Origin: Epiperipatus broadwayi
Taxonomy: Eukaryota > Onychophora > Udeonychophora > Euonychophora > Peripatidae
NCBI GenBank assembly: GCA_028023455.1
Contig: JAQFVV010006200.1
Location: forward strand, 8,546,521-8,610,520
DNA length: 64,000 nt
Direction of reading: 5' to 3'
How positions within the stretch are numbered: position 1 is the stretch's first letter; each line of letters begins with the position of its first letter. Of this stretch, positions 34,391 to 45,331 are shown piece by piece. The position numbers were made by a program, and so were the translations under genes. The notes under the pieces are model-generated. The model was given only the letters and a program-made list of their open reading frames with translations, ran no database searches and was not told the origin of the DNA.

Positions 34391-36476
34391 GGTGATTATA
34401 ACATAGTTGGGCATGGCCGCTTGAAGGCGTTGTTGCAGTCAAAAACAATCCAATGTAGGTTTTCAGGGCGCACGATTTTTAAATTGCAGACTGTTTTTTT
34501 TCATCATTCCTCTTTTTTGTTATTAATTGATTGATTGCTATAACTTTTTTTTTCCTGCCTTTTTATAAAAAAGTTGTTTGATTTTAATTTTGTCTTTAGA
34601 AAACAACAACTTTTTTATTTTTTAAACATAAATTTAAACTTTTTTTTTGGGGGGGGGGGGGATTGATTTATTGATTGCAGCTACTCTTGTCTATTTTGCG
34701 ATGTCTTTCGAAAACAATAACTTTTAATTTTGACACACAACTTTTAACCATATTTTTTATATGTTTTTGGTTTTTTCTAACTTGTATTAAGACACTTTTT
34801 GATATATTTATGCTTCACTTAACTATAGCTTTCTACATAACAAAACAAAACAAAACAACTGTGTAATTTTCAAACCAATAAAAGGTGTTTTTTTCACCCT
34901 TGATTTTTATTTATTAATTTGGATCAAATGGAAAGGTTTTGGGCCCACAATTTTGTCTCAACCAAAAAAACCTCCCCCAAATCAATATTGTTTACAAACA
35001 ATAACCAAAAACAAAACAAAGCAAAAAAATACATCAACTGATCAAATGTCTTTTTTTTGTTGGACAGCAGAAAAATATACAGTCAAAATTAGTGGTATTT
35101 GACAACAAAACAAAACACAATGTCCTCCAGTCCATATTCAATCCACTCTTGTAGGGATAACCATTTCAGACAGGATAGAGAGGAATATATCTTTCTCTTT
35201 ATTCATCCATTACCACAAATTCTGACAAGTAGTTGTCAAGTAATTGCCATCTAGTTCCATGCTCCTTGTGGTTCCAAGATATCAGAAGACCCCAAAGTCA
35301 TTCTACGTTCTGCGTGTGAGCACCTGTTTTTGGGTCTACAAAGTGGTAGCAGTGGTTCACAGTTAGGTGATGAAAACCTGCTGCCTTAAGCTTCACACTG
35401 TTGTAGCCCCTCCAACAGTCGGAGAAGTGGTCAATCCTGGCTTCACATTTGCTTTCAGGGCCTCCAGAAGAGTAGCAGCAGAGCATGATGGAATGGCAGT
35501 GATGAAACATTTTGGTGTCATGACATATGCCACCAAAGACCCACTGCTGAGGAAGCATCCTACCCTGGTGGTTTTTCCTTCGACTAAACAGTTTCGTCCA
35601 CCTCAACGATCGAACCAGGACCGCCGATTTGATAGCAGGGTCTAGAAGATAGACTTGCATGGCATAATTCTCTGAGACCAGTGGTCCACTCTATTACTGT
35701 TTTATGGCTAATACCCAGTTCTGAACAGGTATCTTTCATGGTCATATGCTCTTATCTCCAGAAATAAACAACATGCAGAGATGTCAACAAGGATATTCTG
35801 CTGCCTTCAAACCAACTACTGTTGCAAATGGAACACCTTCGATGGCAGGAGGTGGATTTACAGCGCAACTGGAATATTTGCTTACAATTGTACAAATTCA
35901 TCTGCTGTTTGCACTCACATCACTTAGACTGCACTATTACTTTGTGATGTTGCAAAAATGACACACACTCGACTTCTATTGTCGGCAACTGCGAGAAAGT
36001 TATGCGTTTGGCAGCCATTTTATGAAGAATGTGGTATTTCATGTGGAAACGAAACTTCGCATGCGATCTCGGCCAAATTTGTTGTTACGTACCCTTGGAA
36101 AGCTTTTACACTTTACACATTCTGTAAACAAGGGTGTGGCCATTTGGAAAATTACTATAAAGTCAGGTTTCTTAAATTAAATATAAATACAAACACTGTG
36201 GAACCTATATTGTAAAAATGTTACTACTCAAACTACACACACACACACATATCAAACTGTACACAAAAGATAAGTGTATGTAGAAACAGTAACTATCGCA
36301 AAGCAGAAATAGGCCATATTATTTCTGTGGTATGTCATCAGAATGGCCTGCAATGGCTAAGATAAACATAGATGTTTTCTTAGCCTGTAAGTCAGGCCTC
36401 ATAAATGGCATTTGTTAAGTGTTTTGGCGAGCCAGAATGCCATCAAGTGGCCATGCTCGATTACGTTATAATTACC
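34391..36476 (-). mobile_element. Merlin DNA transposon, complete but inactive
   Basis: The left end GGTGATTATAACATAGTTG, then GGCATGGCCGCTTGA, is mirrored by the right end read inverted: GGTAATTATAACGTAATCG, then AGCATGGCCACTTGA. The TIRs are about 40 bp. An exact 8-bp direct repeat AAATTATA flanks both ends; Merlin elements make 8-9 bp duplications. The interior encodes, on the minus strand, a transposase of the IS1016/ISXO2 (IS1595-like) type that defines Merlin. The left third (34440-35080) is noncoding with long T runs. It is 2,086 bp long, in the usual size range of autonomous Merlin copies, but the ORF is broken. Confidence 0.88.
35130..35830 (-). pseudogene. Merlin (IS1016/ISXO2-like DDE) transposase, broken
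   Basis: The minus-strand reading, in order, begins with a helix-turn-helix-like segment with EHMTMKDTCSELGIS and HKTVIEWTTGLRELC (about 35755-35665). Next is IGGPGSIVEVDET (about 35625-35590), containing the first catalytic Asp. After a frameshift comes FSRRKNHQGR and QWVFGGI, then DHFSDCWRGYNSV with the second Asp (about 35410), GFHHLTVNHCYHFVDPKTGAHT (split: HHLTVNHCYHF, VDPKTGAHTQNVE) ending in the catalytic Glu at about 35300. A stop then interrupts, and KEHGTRWQLLDNYLSEF follows. So there is at least one frameshift between the VDET and FSRRK blocks near 35590 and stops near 35750 and 35297. The enzyme is dead, but the catalytic residues are still readable across frames. Confidence 0.88.
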
Positions 36477-36484
36477 AAATTATA
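36477..36484 (+). repeat. Right 8-bp target-site duplication of Merlin element
   Basis: AAATTATA directly after the right terminus, identical to 34383-34390. Confidence 0.8.
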
Positions 36485-37137
36485 TTTAAAAAAGTAAATA
36501 TCTAAAAAACTATAATTAGTATTAAGTCCTATTTTGTTAAAGAAATTATTGTGATATTAAAGTTGTATATATCATATTTTCTATGTTTATATATAAATAT
36601 ATTTTGCCAAATAATAAATGTGAAATATTTTGAATTATAATACCTGAGTTGTGATTAAAGCTAATGATTAAATTGTACTTTATGTGTTCAATATTTCAGT
36701 GAAGAATCATTACTTTAATAGGCTTCCTTTTTGTCATTATTCTACTTATGGCTCAAGAGTTTATTGCATTACAAAATTCATAACAATGGTTTAAAAAATG
36801 TAATTTTTTTAATCTAGGAAAAATTATTATATGATTATTTATGCATTTATTAAAAGATGAGTTCTAAAAATATACTCATATAAAACAATTTTTATAACAT
36901 TGATTTATGATTGCTTACTCTTAACATATGTATTGAAAAACAGTGATCTTCAGTTGATTTCAGAGTTATCTAGTGTACATTTAAAAAAACTAATAATTAT
37001 TACATTGAAATGCTACTATATCCACATTCTCAGATAAGTTCCTGATTTTTTTTTTTTTAAAAAAAATAAATAAATAAAAAGTTTCTGATTTTTTGACTTT
37101 AAAATGCAGACTTAGAATGCAAGTCTATAACTAATAT
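36485..37137. other. AT-rich DNA, no gene seen
   Basis: No signal that I can support. Confidence 0.5.
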
Positions 37138-37253
37138 ATTTATGCATCTAGAAGCTGTCTTTAACTTCTTTATACTATTCAAGTATAATCTTTTTTTTAT
37201 TTAGCTTGAATAGTATAAAGGGGTTAAAAATGTCTGTTGAGCATATAAATGCA
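37138..37253. repeat. Small inverted repeat, about 48-bp arms
   Basis: CTTTATACTATTCAAG at about 37168-37183 mirrors CTTGAATAGTATAAAG at about 37205-37220. Outer blocks (TTTATGCATCTAGAAGCTG against GTTGAGCATATAAATGC) pair imperfectly. It is an old hairpin MITE or chance-expanded hairpin. Confidence 0.6.
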
Positions 37254-37255
37254 TT

Positions 37256-37660
37256 TGCTCCTGTTTTGAAGCCTAAGTCCTAACTGATAAAAGTAAATTT
37301 TATTCACTATTGTCTAGTGTCTATTGATGAGTCAAGCTTACAGTATATGGCTCTGGAGAAGGGTGATGAAAATTGCTTACAAGCAAACTGGGGAAGTCAC
37401 ATGATATTTGTTATTAATCATCCTAGACAAAGAATAGAAGCAGCTTAAAGTTAACTTAAAATTGAAACCATTAAAATATGTAGTTACTAACTTGCTATAA
37501 GTTCCATGGAATTATGTAAAGGAGTTTGCTTTAATTCAAAATCTTAAGGTTTTTTTAATTTCAGATTATTAGATTGAATAGCAGGAAAAAAATAAAGACA
37601 ATTGCTTGCAGCTTTGAATCCTAAATCCTCACTGATAAAAGCAGATTTCACAAACCAATA
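37256..37660 (+). repeat. R6 family, old dispersed repeat (two partial copies)
   Basis: TTTTGAAGCCTAAGTCCTAA, ACTGATAAAAG, CACTATTGTCTAGTGTCTAT and TGATGAGTCAAGCTTAC, then GGAGAAGGGTGATGAAAATT, occur in the same order as diverged blocks at 49200-49345. A second partial copy of the first block lies at 37608-37650. Other relatives: 48660-48790 (inverted), 63175-63240 and 63865-63965. Confidence 0.45.
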
Positions 37661-38151
37661 TAAGGATATATATTTAATAGCATTACCAGTGATCATTGAG
37701 TTTTTTTAAAGTTCTTATTAATATTTATAGTAATTTAATTCATTATTATTATTTTTTTCTTGTATACATTGGAAATAGATGTAGTGAATTATTTGATGTG
37801 GATAGTAGGAGGGGGGGATATTTCAAATATATTCCATTTAGCACACAACATTAGCATTTTATTATTTAAAGATGCAATAAATGCCAGCAATAATCAAGGT
37901 AGTTGATGTATTTAAGTTTTTGAAATTACTTGATTGTATTTATTCCTTTTATTTAGAGTGGGTGCAATGGTGGACTGCTGAAATATGAAGCTCAAAGTTC
38001 ACGGACCATGGCCCAGCCCTGTCATTTCTGATAATCAAACTTCTTACGAATTCCTGATCATTAAGCAATTTGATTATTTTTTAAAATTTTATTCACATAC
38101 TTATTTAAGTTGTGGTTTTTAATAAGAATTGTCTTACTTTAATAATCTTAC
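37661..38151. other. AT-rich DNA, no gene seen
   Basis: No signal that I can support. Confidence 0.5.
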
Positions 38152-38232
38152 TAAAACGGGCAAAACTCTCTATACGTATTGCTACTCAGTTATAAGCAAG
38201 CATAGGAAATGGTGATCATGTGATGTTTAATA
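38152..38232 (+). repeat. R1 family, minimal two-end copy
   Basis: CTAAAACGGGCAAAACTCTC...TACTCAGT is joined directly to TTATAAGCAAGCATAGGAAA and TGGTGATCATGTGATGTTTA. About 350 bp of the R1 interior is deleted, leaving an 81-bp remnant of both ends. Confidence 0.8.
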
Positions 38233-38784
38233 ATCTAGTTGCAAAATTCTTGATATTGAACTATTTATTTTTTTGATCAACCTCCAAAAGTCTACTGCTC
38301 ATTTGAATGTTATGTATTGAGTTAAATAATAGAAATGGTATTTGTGATGGCAGCCCATTTTTTTCATATATACACAGTTTCGAGGATTTATAATCTATTG
38401 AAGATGTGTTAGTTGTTAAAACAAAATTAATAAATCAATTGTTAAGTTTAAAAAAAGGAATAAATTCTGATAAATTTCATTGAGAAGCTTTCCATTTTTC
38501 TTTTAATAAGTTAATCCAAAAAAAAGAGAAGAAAATAAACTACAAATATTTAATTCAATTTTCCACAATGATTTATATTTTTAAAATAATAGTAATAAAA
38601 AATAAAATGTAAATATTAAATACGATGTTTCCTAGCAGGCATTTTTTTGTAAACATTTTTTGGGGGTTCCCGAAACCATAGATTTATCAAAAATAAAGGT
38701 TGCCATCTTGGTTTACTGGAAATCTCACAAGTACCATAGAAACATATATTCTGTCCAACATGTTTAACTACCATTGACAACATT
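38233..38784. other. AT-rich DNA, no gene seen
   Basis: No signal that I can support. Confidence 0.5.
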
Positions 38785-39190
38785 AGCCTGTCTGCCCATC
38801 CCTTGTATATGTATTAAATGGATTATGTCCTGAGATAAGGGGTCAGATTGACTTTAGATCAACATGAGTGTGACAAAAATCTCAGCCCCAGGGTGGCCTT
38901 TGAGCATTTCCATCATCAGATTTTCAATTGGGTGGATGGTTGAAGAGTTGGAGTGTGGAGTGGATTGAAGCCTGTCCATTAAAGTATGAAGATTGGCTAT
39001 CTTAATATATATCTGAGCACTTATTGCATATATGTGTAGAGATGATAATCTGGACCAACTGATGATTGCTGGTTTAGCATGAAATACATATATTGGTGAT
39101 TATTACTTTTCGACATATATGTGTTCAAGTGTATCAGTGTTATGAGATAGGAACATGTGAAAGTCTGTGGTCATATACCCTATATATAAC
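38785..39190 (+). repeat. R2 family, full unit
   Basis: GTCTGCCCATCCCTTGTATA through GGTCAGATTGACTTTAGATC, CAGATTTTCAATTGGGTGGA and CAACTGATGATTGCTGGTTT to CATATACCCTATATATAA. It is collinear with the inverted unit at 10428-10870. It lacks a GAGTGGAGAGTGGTGGGTC-like stretch that other units have, near 39150. Confidence 0.85.
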
Positions 39191-39399
39191 CTGTTTTATG
39201 TTATTTTATATTTTCTCAGTAAGGAGGAATTCGCAGAATGTTTCTAAAGGCAGATAAATTAGTACTACACATATTGAACATCAATATTCTAGAAATCTCA
39301 ATAATAAATCAAGATTGCATCTCTTTCCTCTTCATTATATACTTTAATGTTTTTAAAGCATTATAAATAATTGAAAACTTGGACAAATATTCAATGCAG
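39191..39399. other. AT-rich DNA, no gene seen
   Basis: No signal that I can support. Confidence 0.4.
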
Positions 39400-40870
39400 T
39401 TCCATTATCATTTTTAACCATATCAGTCCACTACAGCATGGTCTCTATAACTTAAGTTTCTCTAATCTCTAGCCTCTATTCTTTACATCAGATTAACACA
39501 TTTCTTTATTTCACCCATCCATCTCACGTGTGGTTTTTTCTAGATAATTTACAAATCTCTTTGGAATTCTGTTTAAAATATTAACTATCCATATATTATC
39601 ATCACTTCTAGCAATATCTCTAATCCAGCTGCATTTCAGTCTCTGAATTCTTTTAATGAAGTCAGTAATACCAATTTGTTGTCTCACCCAAATATTTTAT
39701 TTGCGATCTTTTCTCTTTATTTCTAAAACATCTCTCCATACTATGCCGAGTGGTTTGAAAATTTTATATTACTCCTTTGGTAAGTGTCCAAGTTTCAAAG
39801 CCACAAATAACAATTGTCAAGACTTAATTATTAAAAATCTTCCATTTCAAACATCTTGGGATATTTTAGTTTTAAAGTTATTTCTACCAAAAGTTCCATC
39901 CCAAGTTTAATTTTTTTGATTAATTTCATCCATATGTTTCCATCTCTATTAATAATCTGACAAATAAATTAATAATTGTTAACCTCTTCTAATTTAGTAC
40001 TATCTATCATTATTTTCTTCATTTAGGAAAGTTATTGAACATTACCTTTGTCTTTTTAGCATTAACCTTTAGTCCTATTTTCTTACTTTCTTCTCATAAT
40101 TCTTACATTTCCTGAAGCTCTGAAGCATAATTCGCAAAAACAAATACATCACCTGCAAAATAGAGATGCTTTAAATAATCTCAATTTACTTTTACTCTCT
40201 TAGCTTTTACATTATAATCCACAAAATACTTCTTATAAGCTGCTGTAAAAACGTTTGCAGATGATGTAGAATCACCCTAACATATATCATTCTCAGTGTT
40301 AATATTCTTAGTATAACTATGCAATCTAATGCTGTTGCATTTTGAAAAATATTCTTCATAATATGAAAATATCCTAGGTCTATGTATAGATCATCTAATG
40401 CATTAATCATTGTAAAAATGCTTATGGAATCAAATGCCTTTTCATAATCTACAAATCTAAAGAATAATTGCAGCTCATCCTGATTTGTTATTTCTATAAC
40501 TTCTGTCAGTATTTGGATATGATCCACTGTCCTAAAATTACTTTTAAATTCAACTTATTCTTTTGGTTAGTTAAATCCAAAGATTGTTGTAATTGAGTTG
40601 TAATTATCTTAATAAAATTTTTACATAGGACTGATAAAAGATTAATAGTTCTGTAATTTCTAATATCTTCCTTATAACTATTGCATTTTCCCAATCATCT
40701 AGTACATCTTTAACATATAGATATTTGTACATAACCTTTCCAACAGTTTTTTTTTCACATTTCAACATATAGATATTTGTACATAACTTTTCCAATAGTT
40801 TTTTTTTCACATTTCTTTTAAGTTTTTCATTATAAATCCTTCATTACTTTGAGCCTTTTTCTTCATAGAT
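39400..40870 (-). pseudogene. RTE-type LINE, longest copy (reverse transcriptase plus C-terminus, broken)
   Basis: Read from 40870 downward on the minus strand: a DWENAIVIRK-like entry and the RT motif DIRNYRTINLLSVLCKNFIK (40694-40506). Next are MDHIQILTEVIEITN and FRFVDYEKAFDSI (40527-40207), the RTE fingers and palm with the first catalytic Asp. Then comes YFAGDVFVFANYASELQEM (about 40175-40110), where the canonical FADD reads FAGD. The C-terminal region then parallels 20955-21655 down to about 39405. Frameshifts and stops throughout make it dead. A 50-bp tandem duplication (40717-40815) lies inside. Frames on the plus strand here (39656-39910) are shadows. Confidence 0.85.
40717..40815 (+). 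repeat. 50-bp tandem duplication inside the LINE
   Basis: AACATATAGATATTTGTACA, followed by TAACCTTTCCAACAG and a T run ending CACATTTC, is repeated twice with two or three differences. Confidence 0.85.
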
Positions 40871-41110
40871 GTAACAATAATTAATTTTAATATATACTGA
40901 ATATAAATTTACAATTATTTGAATTTTATTTATATATTTTTACAGTGTTTTTATAATAGGAAATAGATTAAATTTTAGAAATTGTTTGTGTTATGACTCA
41001 ATGTACCTTCAAACACTAGACTTGTTCAAATTCAGCATTTATCACATTGGACTAATAAATTGATAGATAGAAAATTAACCAATAATGTAAACAATTCAAT
41101 AATTCCTCAA
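40871..41110. other. AT-rich DNA, no gene seen
   Basis: Flanking DNA between the RTE LINE and the Gypsy 5' LTR. Confidence 0.4.
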
Positions 41111-41433
41111 TGAATCTGTCTGCTCCCAATAAGGAAAGAGACCTAACTATAAAATGGCAATGTTTTGGAAGACATGACAGGAAACAACATGACAGGAAAC
41201 AACAAATTACTGGTTGCCCACATCAATTGATATGCAGTGAGACAATTATACATTAAACTGGAAGCTTATAGATACTAGACCTAATATGAGGCAAAATGTC
41301 ACAATGCAGTTGGAAGTGTTAGGCACTTAAAGTTCCTTGGTTTCAGTTGCAAAATAATTATACTTATATTAATACCAATTTGATTTAATAAATATTTAAT
41401 TATATTGTGTGAGTCTCTGTTTATTTTGAGTGC
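41111..41433 (+). repeat. 5' LTR of Gypsy element
   Basis: Starts TGAATCTGTCTGCTCCCAA and ends TTTTGAGTGCA. It contains TTTGATTTAATAAATATTTA, a likely polyadenylation region shared with the 3' LTR. Confidence 0.75.
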
Positions 41434-41559
41434 ATATAGCACAATAGATTTGGCACAGTTGCAAAACTTTTTCTCAAATGGCTGGAAAATTTTTTTAAAG
41501 TGGCTAAAATAGCCATTAAAGGAGTTTGCTTCAGGTACCCAGAAAATTAGCCAATTATT

Positions 41560-41990
41560 CAGTTTTATTGCTTTTCTACTTGCAGCCAATCAAAAAACCT
41601 GAATTAAAGTTTGCTACATTTCTATTGTTTCTCGATGCACTGACATATGAAATCTTGCATTTAATAGCAGCACCACTGCTTCCAGCTGACCTTAATTTTG
41701 GCAGAATACTATTTCTCTTGCTGGCATTCTTCTGTTTAAAATTCCTAATGATAATGAAGATATATCATTTCAATCTCAGTACTAAAGAAGAAAGGAAGAA
41801 AGTGAGAGATTTTGCCACTAAGCTCAGAAAGCTTGGGTTTAGCTGCATGATCAGGGATTCCTTAAAAAAGTACTAAAAGATTGTTATATTCAAGGAATGC
41901 ATGATCAGAGCCTCAGAATCAAATTGTTACTAGATCTAAACACTATCTGTGAATCCATGGTCTTTCAAACAATTCAGGTTGAATGTATGG
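41560..41990 (+). pseudogene. Gypsy gag-like region, broken
   Basis: One frame reads FATFLLFLDALTYEILHLI, then PLLPADLNFGRI and RDFATKLRKLGFSC. This resembles the retrotransposon gag core, where a fxxFLxxLxxExYExLxxLxxPxxPxxxxFxxI pattern and a VxEFxxxLRxLAxxC pattern are usual. It shifts frame near 41870 and continues CYIQGMHDQSLRIKLLLDL, the usual GIxDxxLRxxLL segment. Start and stop are not preserved. Confidence 0.65.
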
Positions 41991-42389
41991 GCATTCAGAC
42001 CACTGATTAAATATAAAGACCTAGAATTAAAGCTAATAAGAATGAGATTAAAGAATCTACTACTGATGATAATATTGTGACAAACTGGAACACATACATA
42101 CTGTATGTCCATTCAGAAATATGTTTTGCAAATTGTTTTAAAAAGAAATGGCAAGATAGTGAAAAGGAATGAAAAATGCTTTCTTAAAAGTTTAATGAAT
42201 GAAATAAAATCATTGCATATCAATACCAATATAATTAAAGACACAAGCAGCATAGACAGCTTTTGAGATCTGAATTATTATTAATGATACACTGACTTCA
42301 GTTGAACTGAATTCTGAATCTGTAGCTACTATTGTGTTGAAAGATATATTGCTATTCTAAATAAAATTAAAAAAATAATAATAAACATA

Positions 42390-42700
42390 GGCTACAACCT
42401 AGCAGGAAAACAATTACTGATTACTAAAGCAATCAAATCCCTCTCTTGATAAAAGCCAAGGTGAAAGTGACTATGCCAAAAAAAAAAACAACAACTATAT
42501 ATTTGTTTGTGGTTGAGTCAGCAGATAAATATCATAATCTCTTAGGTTATGACTGGTTCAGTCACTTAGGATACATAGTGGCCAAAGTGAACCAGCTCAC
42601 CAATGTAGGCAAATTGAAAAATGCCTACTCAGAGATATCTGAGGTTGTGCTAAGTCTGTATTTAAAATATTATCCCATTTATACTGGTTATCAAATAGAA
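42390..42700 (+). pseudogene. Gypsy protease C-terminal region
   Basis: The 86-residue frame contains VVESADKYHNLLGYDWFSHL, matching the retropepsin end (a NLLGxDWL motif). The catalytic DTG/DSG is not visible upstream, so the protease is degraded. Confidence 0.6.
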
Positions 42701-42779
42701 TGGTGATCTGCATATCTGTGATTATCAATGTACACCCAATAGACACTGATAATTGACAACTATTAACACCAATCAAAAA

Positions 42780-43260
42780 TATTCACATTGTCTGATGGAA
42801 GGGTCTTCATAGAAATCGATATGAAATATGTCTATTTGCAGCTTCTTGTTATTGATCACATTGCAAGGGCATTATCAATAATTACAAAGATTTATTCAAA
42901 ATGAATCAGTTGCTATTTGGGCTATTGGGTGCTCCACCCAAAAATATTCTGGAGAGTTGGTAATTTGCTACTGGAGTCTCTCAAATTTTCCTATATTTTG
43001 ATGATTTTTTATTGGTGGTTGAAACACTAGTACAGATCTTGGTTTCTTCTAGGAAACTGTTATCAAGTTCAAGATCTCTGGCATTAATGCAAACCTAAAT
43101 AAATACATTTTTGAAGCTAAATAATTTTCTGGAAATGATGCAGATGGCATTTTCATCCAATAAAATAAAATAAAAAGGCTAAAGCAATTAAAGAGGCAAA
43201 GATTCCTGTGAACAAGAAAGAGCTTCAGATTTTTTTGGACCGCATCAAAGTTTCCTTCAT
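42780..43260 (+). pseudogene. Gypsy reverse transcriptase region, broken
   Basis: Across frames: GRVFIEIDMKYVYLQLLV (palm with first catalytic Asp), then the catalytic YFDDFLLVV at 42994-43020 with both Asp codons intact. Then comes a GNDADGIFI-like piece and KKAKAIKEAKIPVNKKELQI with FLDRIKV. These are the RT palm and connection segments of Ty3/Gypsy Pol. Stops and frameshifts lie between them. Confidence 0.8.
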
Positions 43261-43329
43261 TATAAAACAGGATGTTGAACCATTAGATAGATTGTTAACA
43301 TGCCAACAAGCATGATAGAGCTTTTAAAA

Positions 43330-43740
43330 AATTTAAGCCTGATATTAGATTCACTACTATTAGAGTTGTTACTAGTGATGCATTATCTGCAGGAACAAAT
43401 GCTCTATTGTTTCATAAGTGTGATAATGGGGAAAACATGACAAAGGATCTCACAAAATCTAAGAAAAACTATGCTGAGATTGATAGAAAAGCCTTAGCCT
43501 TGATTTCTGGCATTAAAATATTTCATGACTATCTTTATGGTCAATAATTAATAATATAGGCTGATCATAGACTATCATTGGAAATTTTTGCAACCAATAA
43601 AAGGATCTGCCAGCATGCCTCATTATGAATATTGATGTGGGTCAATTTTTTTATCTGGCTAGTATTTTAAACTGGAATACACTGAAGGAAAAGAAATTTT
43701 TCATGCAGATGCTTTAGTCGATTGCCTGCAGAGGCAGAAA
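43330..43740 (+). pseudogene. Gypsy RNase H region
   Basis: VVTSDALSAGTNALLFHKCD (first catalytic Asp of RNase H), KKNYAEIDRKALALISGIKI, FHDYLYGQ, and then YTEGKEIFHADALVDCL, equivalent to the YRPGKxxxxADALSR end. Short frame breaks are present. Confidence 0.8.
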
Positions 43741-43829
43741 ACAATGTAAACTCAAAAAAGTTGTTCAATTAATATGATAAATTGGAGTTAAATGCATCAG
43801 TTTTCAGTTAACTGGTTGCTCAATTGATC

Positions 43830-44640
43830 ACTGCTGAACCTGGATTTCAAAGGTTATAGAATGGATTCATCAGATGTAGGCAAACAAACCTGATGAGCTA
43901 TATCTGGATTACTGGAATCCAAAGCTAGAGTTCTAAGTTGAGAATAGTTGCATTATTTAAGGATCAAAAATTATGATCCTGCCAGCTGGTTAATCTCAAA
44001 TATTTAAGATTTTGCATAATGGGCTCACCCAGAGATCGGCAGAATGACAGTGATAGCTAGATCTTATATCTTGGTGGCCTACATTGGACTCTGATACTAA
44101 GTCTATTTTTATCACTACTAAAAATTAGTCAGTGGCCTGATTCTGAGGGATCAGAATTCATGGCCCATCTAAAACTATAATCACATAATCGCACAACCTT
44201 TGCCTTCATTCTATTCCAAACAATTTTATGCCAACAATAGCATTACACTAATGTTGACTCTACATGTCAGATCAATGGCCATACTGAAAGATTAACTCAA
44301 GATAATAAAAGAATGCTTAAGAAAGCTAATACAGGTATCTGGAATATCTGTCTTACCAGAGTGCTATTATTGCAGCATTCTATATCAAGAACAGTCATGG
44401 GCAAAAGCATCAACTGGACTAACAGATAACAATGGTATAAGAACTAACCTGCCAGTTTTTAGGCATATTTTATCGAATAAAAAACAAAAACAAAAATAGA
44501 AGTACTAAAGTGCATATAGGTATTCAAGTCTTAAGTCAAATGTATAGTGGAATAACTGAATGTGTTCCAGCAGTTGTGGTTAAGATTAAAGGATTGTAGA
44601 CAGTGGCTGTTCGAACTGAAGATGAACATCATCACCACAA
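43830..44640 (+). pseudogene. Gypsy integrase region, broken
   Basis: A WWPTLDSD-type segment near 44075 follows an ILHNGLTQR zinc-finger-like piece. At about 44270 INGHTERLTQDNKRMLKKA corresponds to the xNGxxERxVQxxKxxL region with the catalytic Glu. Other parts of the core are lost to stops. The tail, rich in His/Thr/Asp codons (44590-44800), is not recognisable. Confidence 0.7.
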
Positions 44641-45000
44641 GCACAGACACCAACTAAGGTTGAACTTCAGATCACCAGTTAGCAGTGAAAAGTTTACAAC
44701 TGAAGATATCAGACAGTTAATGAAGATACCAGATCTACAAATGAAGACAGCACACCTGCTAATGAAAACATCAAACTGACAATAATTGAACCAGATCTGA
44801 AGAAGTCAGGAAGAGAAACAGGTATCTACCAGTATATTTCAGTGATTATATTCTCCAGGGCTAATTGTAGTTAGGAAGAAGGAATATTATGGCTTAACTT
44901 ACCCTCAAGCAATAGACATCCAGATTCACTATTCATCACTATGGATTAGAGATTACAATTAACCATCAACAGAACCAGGTCAATAGGTGAAAAGGTTTGA

Positions 45001-45331
45001 TGAATCTGCCTGCTGCCATTAAGAAAAGGAAACTAATTATGAAAGGCAGTCTTTTTGGAGATTGTTCCAGGGAACAATGGATTACTAATTGCCCATATTG
45101 ATTGGAAAGCAATGAGACAAATTTTGTTGAACAGGAAGCTGCCAGATACTAAACATAATAAGAAGCATGCTCTGCTATAGTACAGCTGGAAGTTTTTTGG
45201 CACTCCTACAAGGGCATCTGAAATCCATTGATTTAACAATTGTACAGTAACTCTACATTTTGGTATTATTATCAGTTTGATTTAATAAATATTTAACTGT
45301 ATTGTGGGAGTTTGTGTTTACTCTGAATGCA
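45001..45331 (+). repeat. 3' LTR of Gypsy element
   Basis: Starts TGAATCTGCCTGCTGCCAT and ends ACTCTGAATGCA. It is collinear with 41111-41433 with many substitutions. The minus-strand frame 45033-45239 is inside the LTR and is not a gene. Confidence 0.75.

Larger units (their letters stand above)
41111..45331 (+). mobile_element. Ty3/Gypsy LTR retrotransposon, complete but decayed
   Basis: Two diverged direct repeats (41111-41433 and 45001-45331) start TGAATCTG and end in a GCA. They share AACAATGGATTACTAATTGC-type blocks, TTTGATTTAATAAATATTTA and GCATATA. Between them, in Gypsy order, lie gag-like, protease, reverse transcriptase, RNase H and integrase traces (listed separately). A purine-rich AGGTGAAAAGG precedes the 3' LTR as a candidate polypurine tract. 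The LTR divergence and the many stops show an old insertion. Confidence 0.85.

Noticed and set aside
35367-35645. 92-residue plus-strand frame, plus two further frames at 35746-36215
   Set aside because: These are antisense shadows of, or sequence upstream of, the Merlin transposase on the minus strand.
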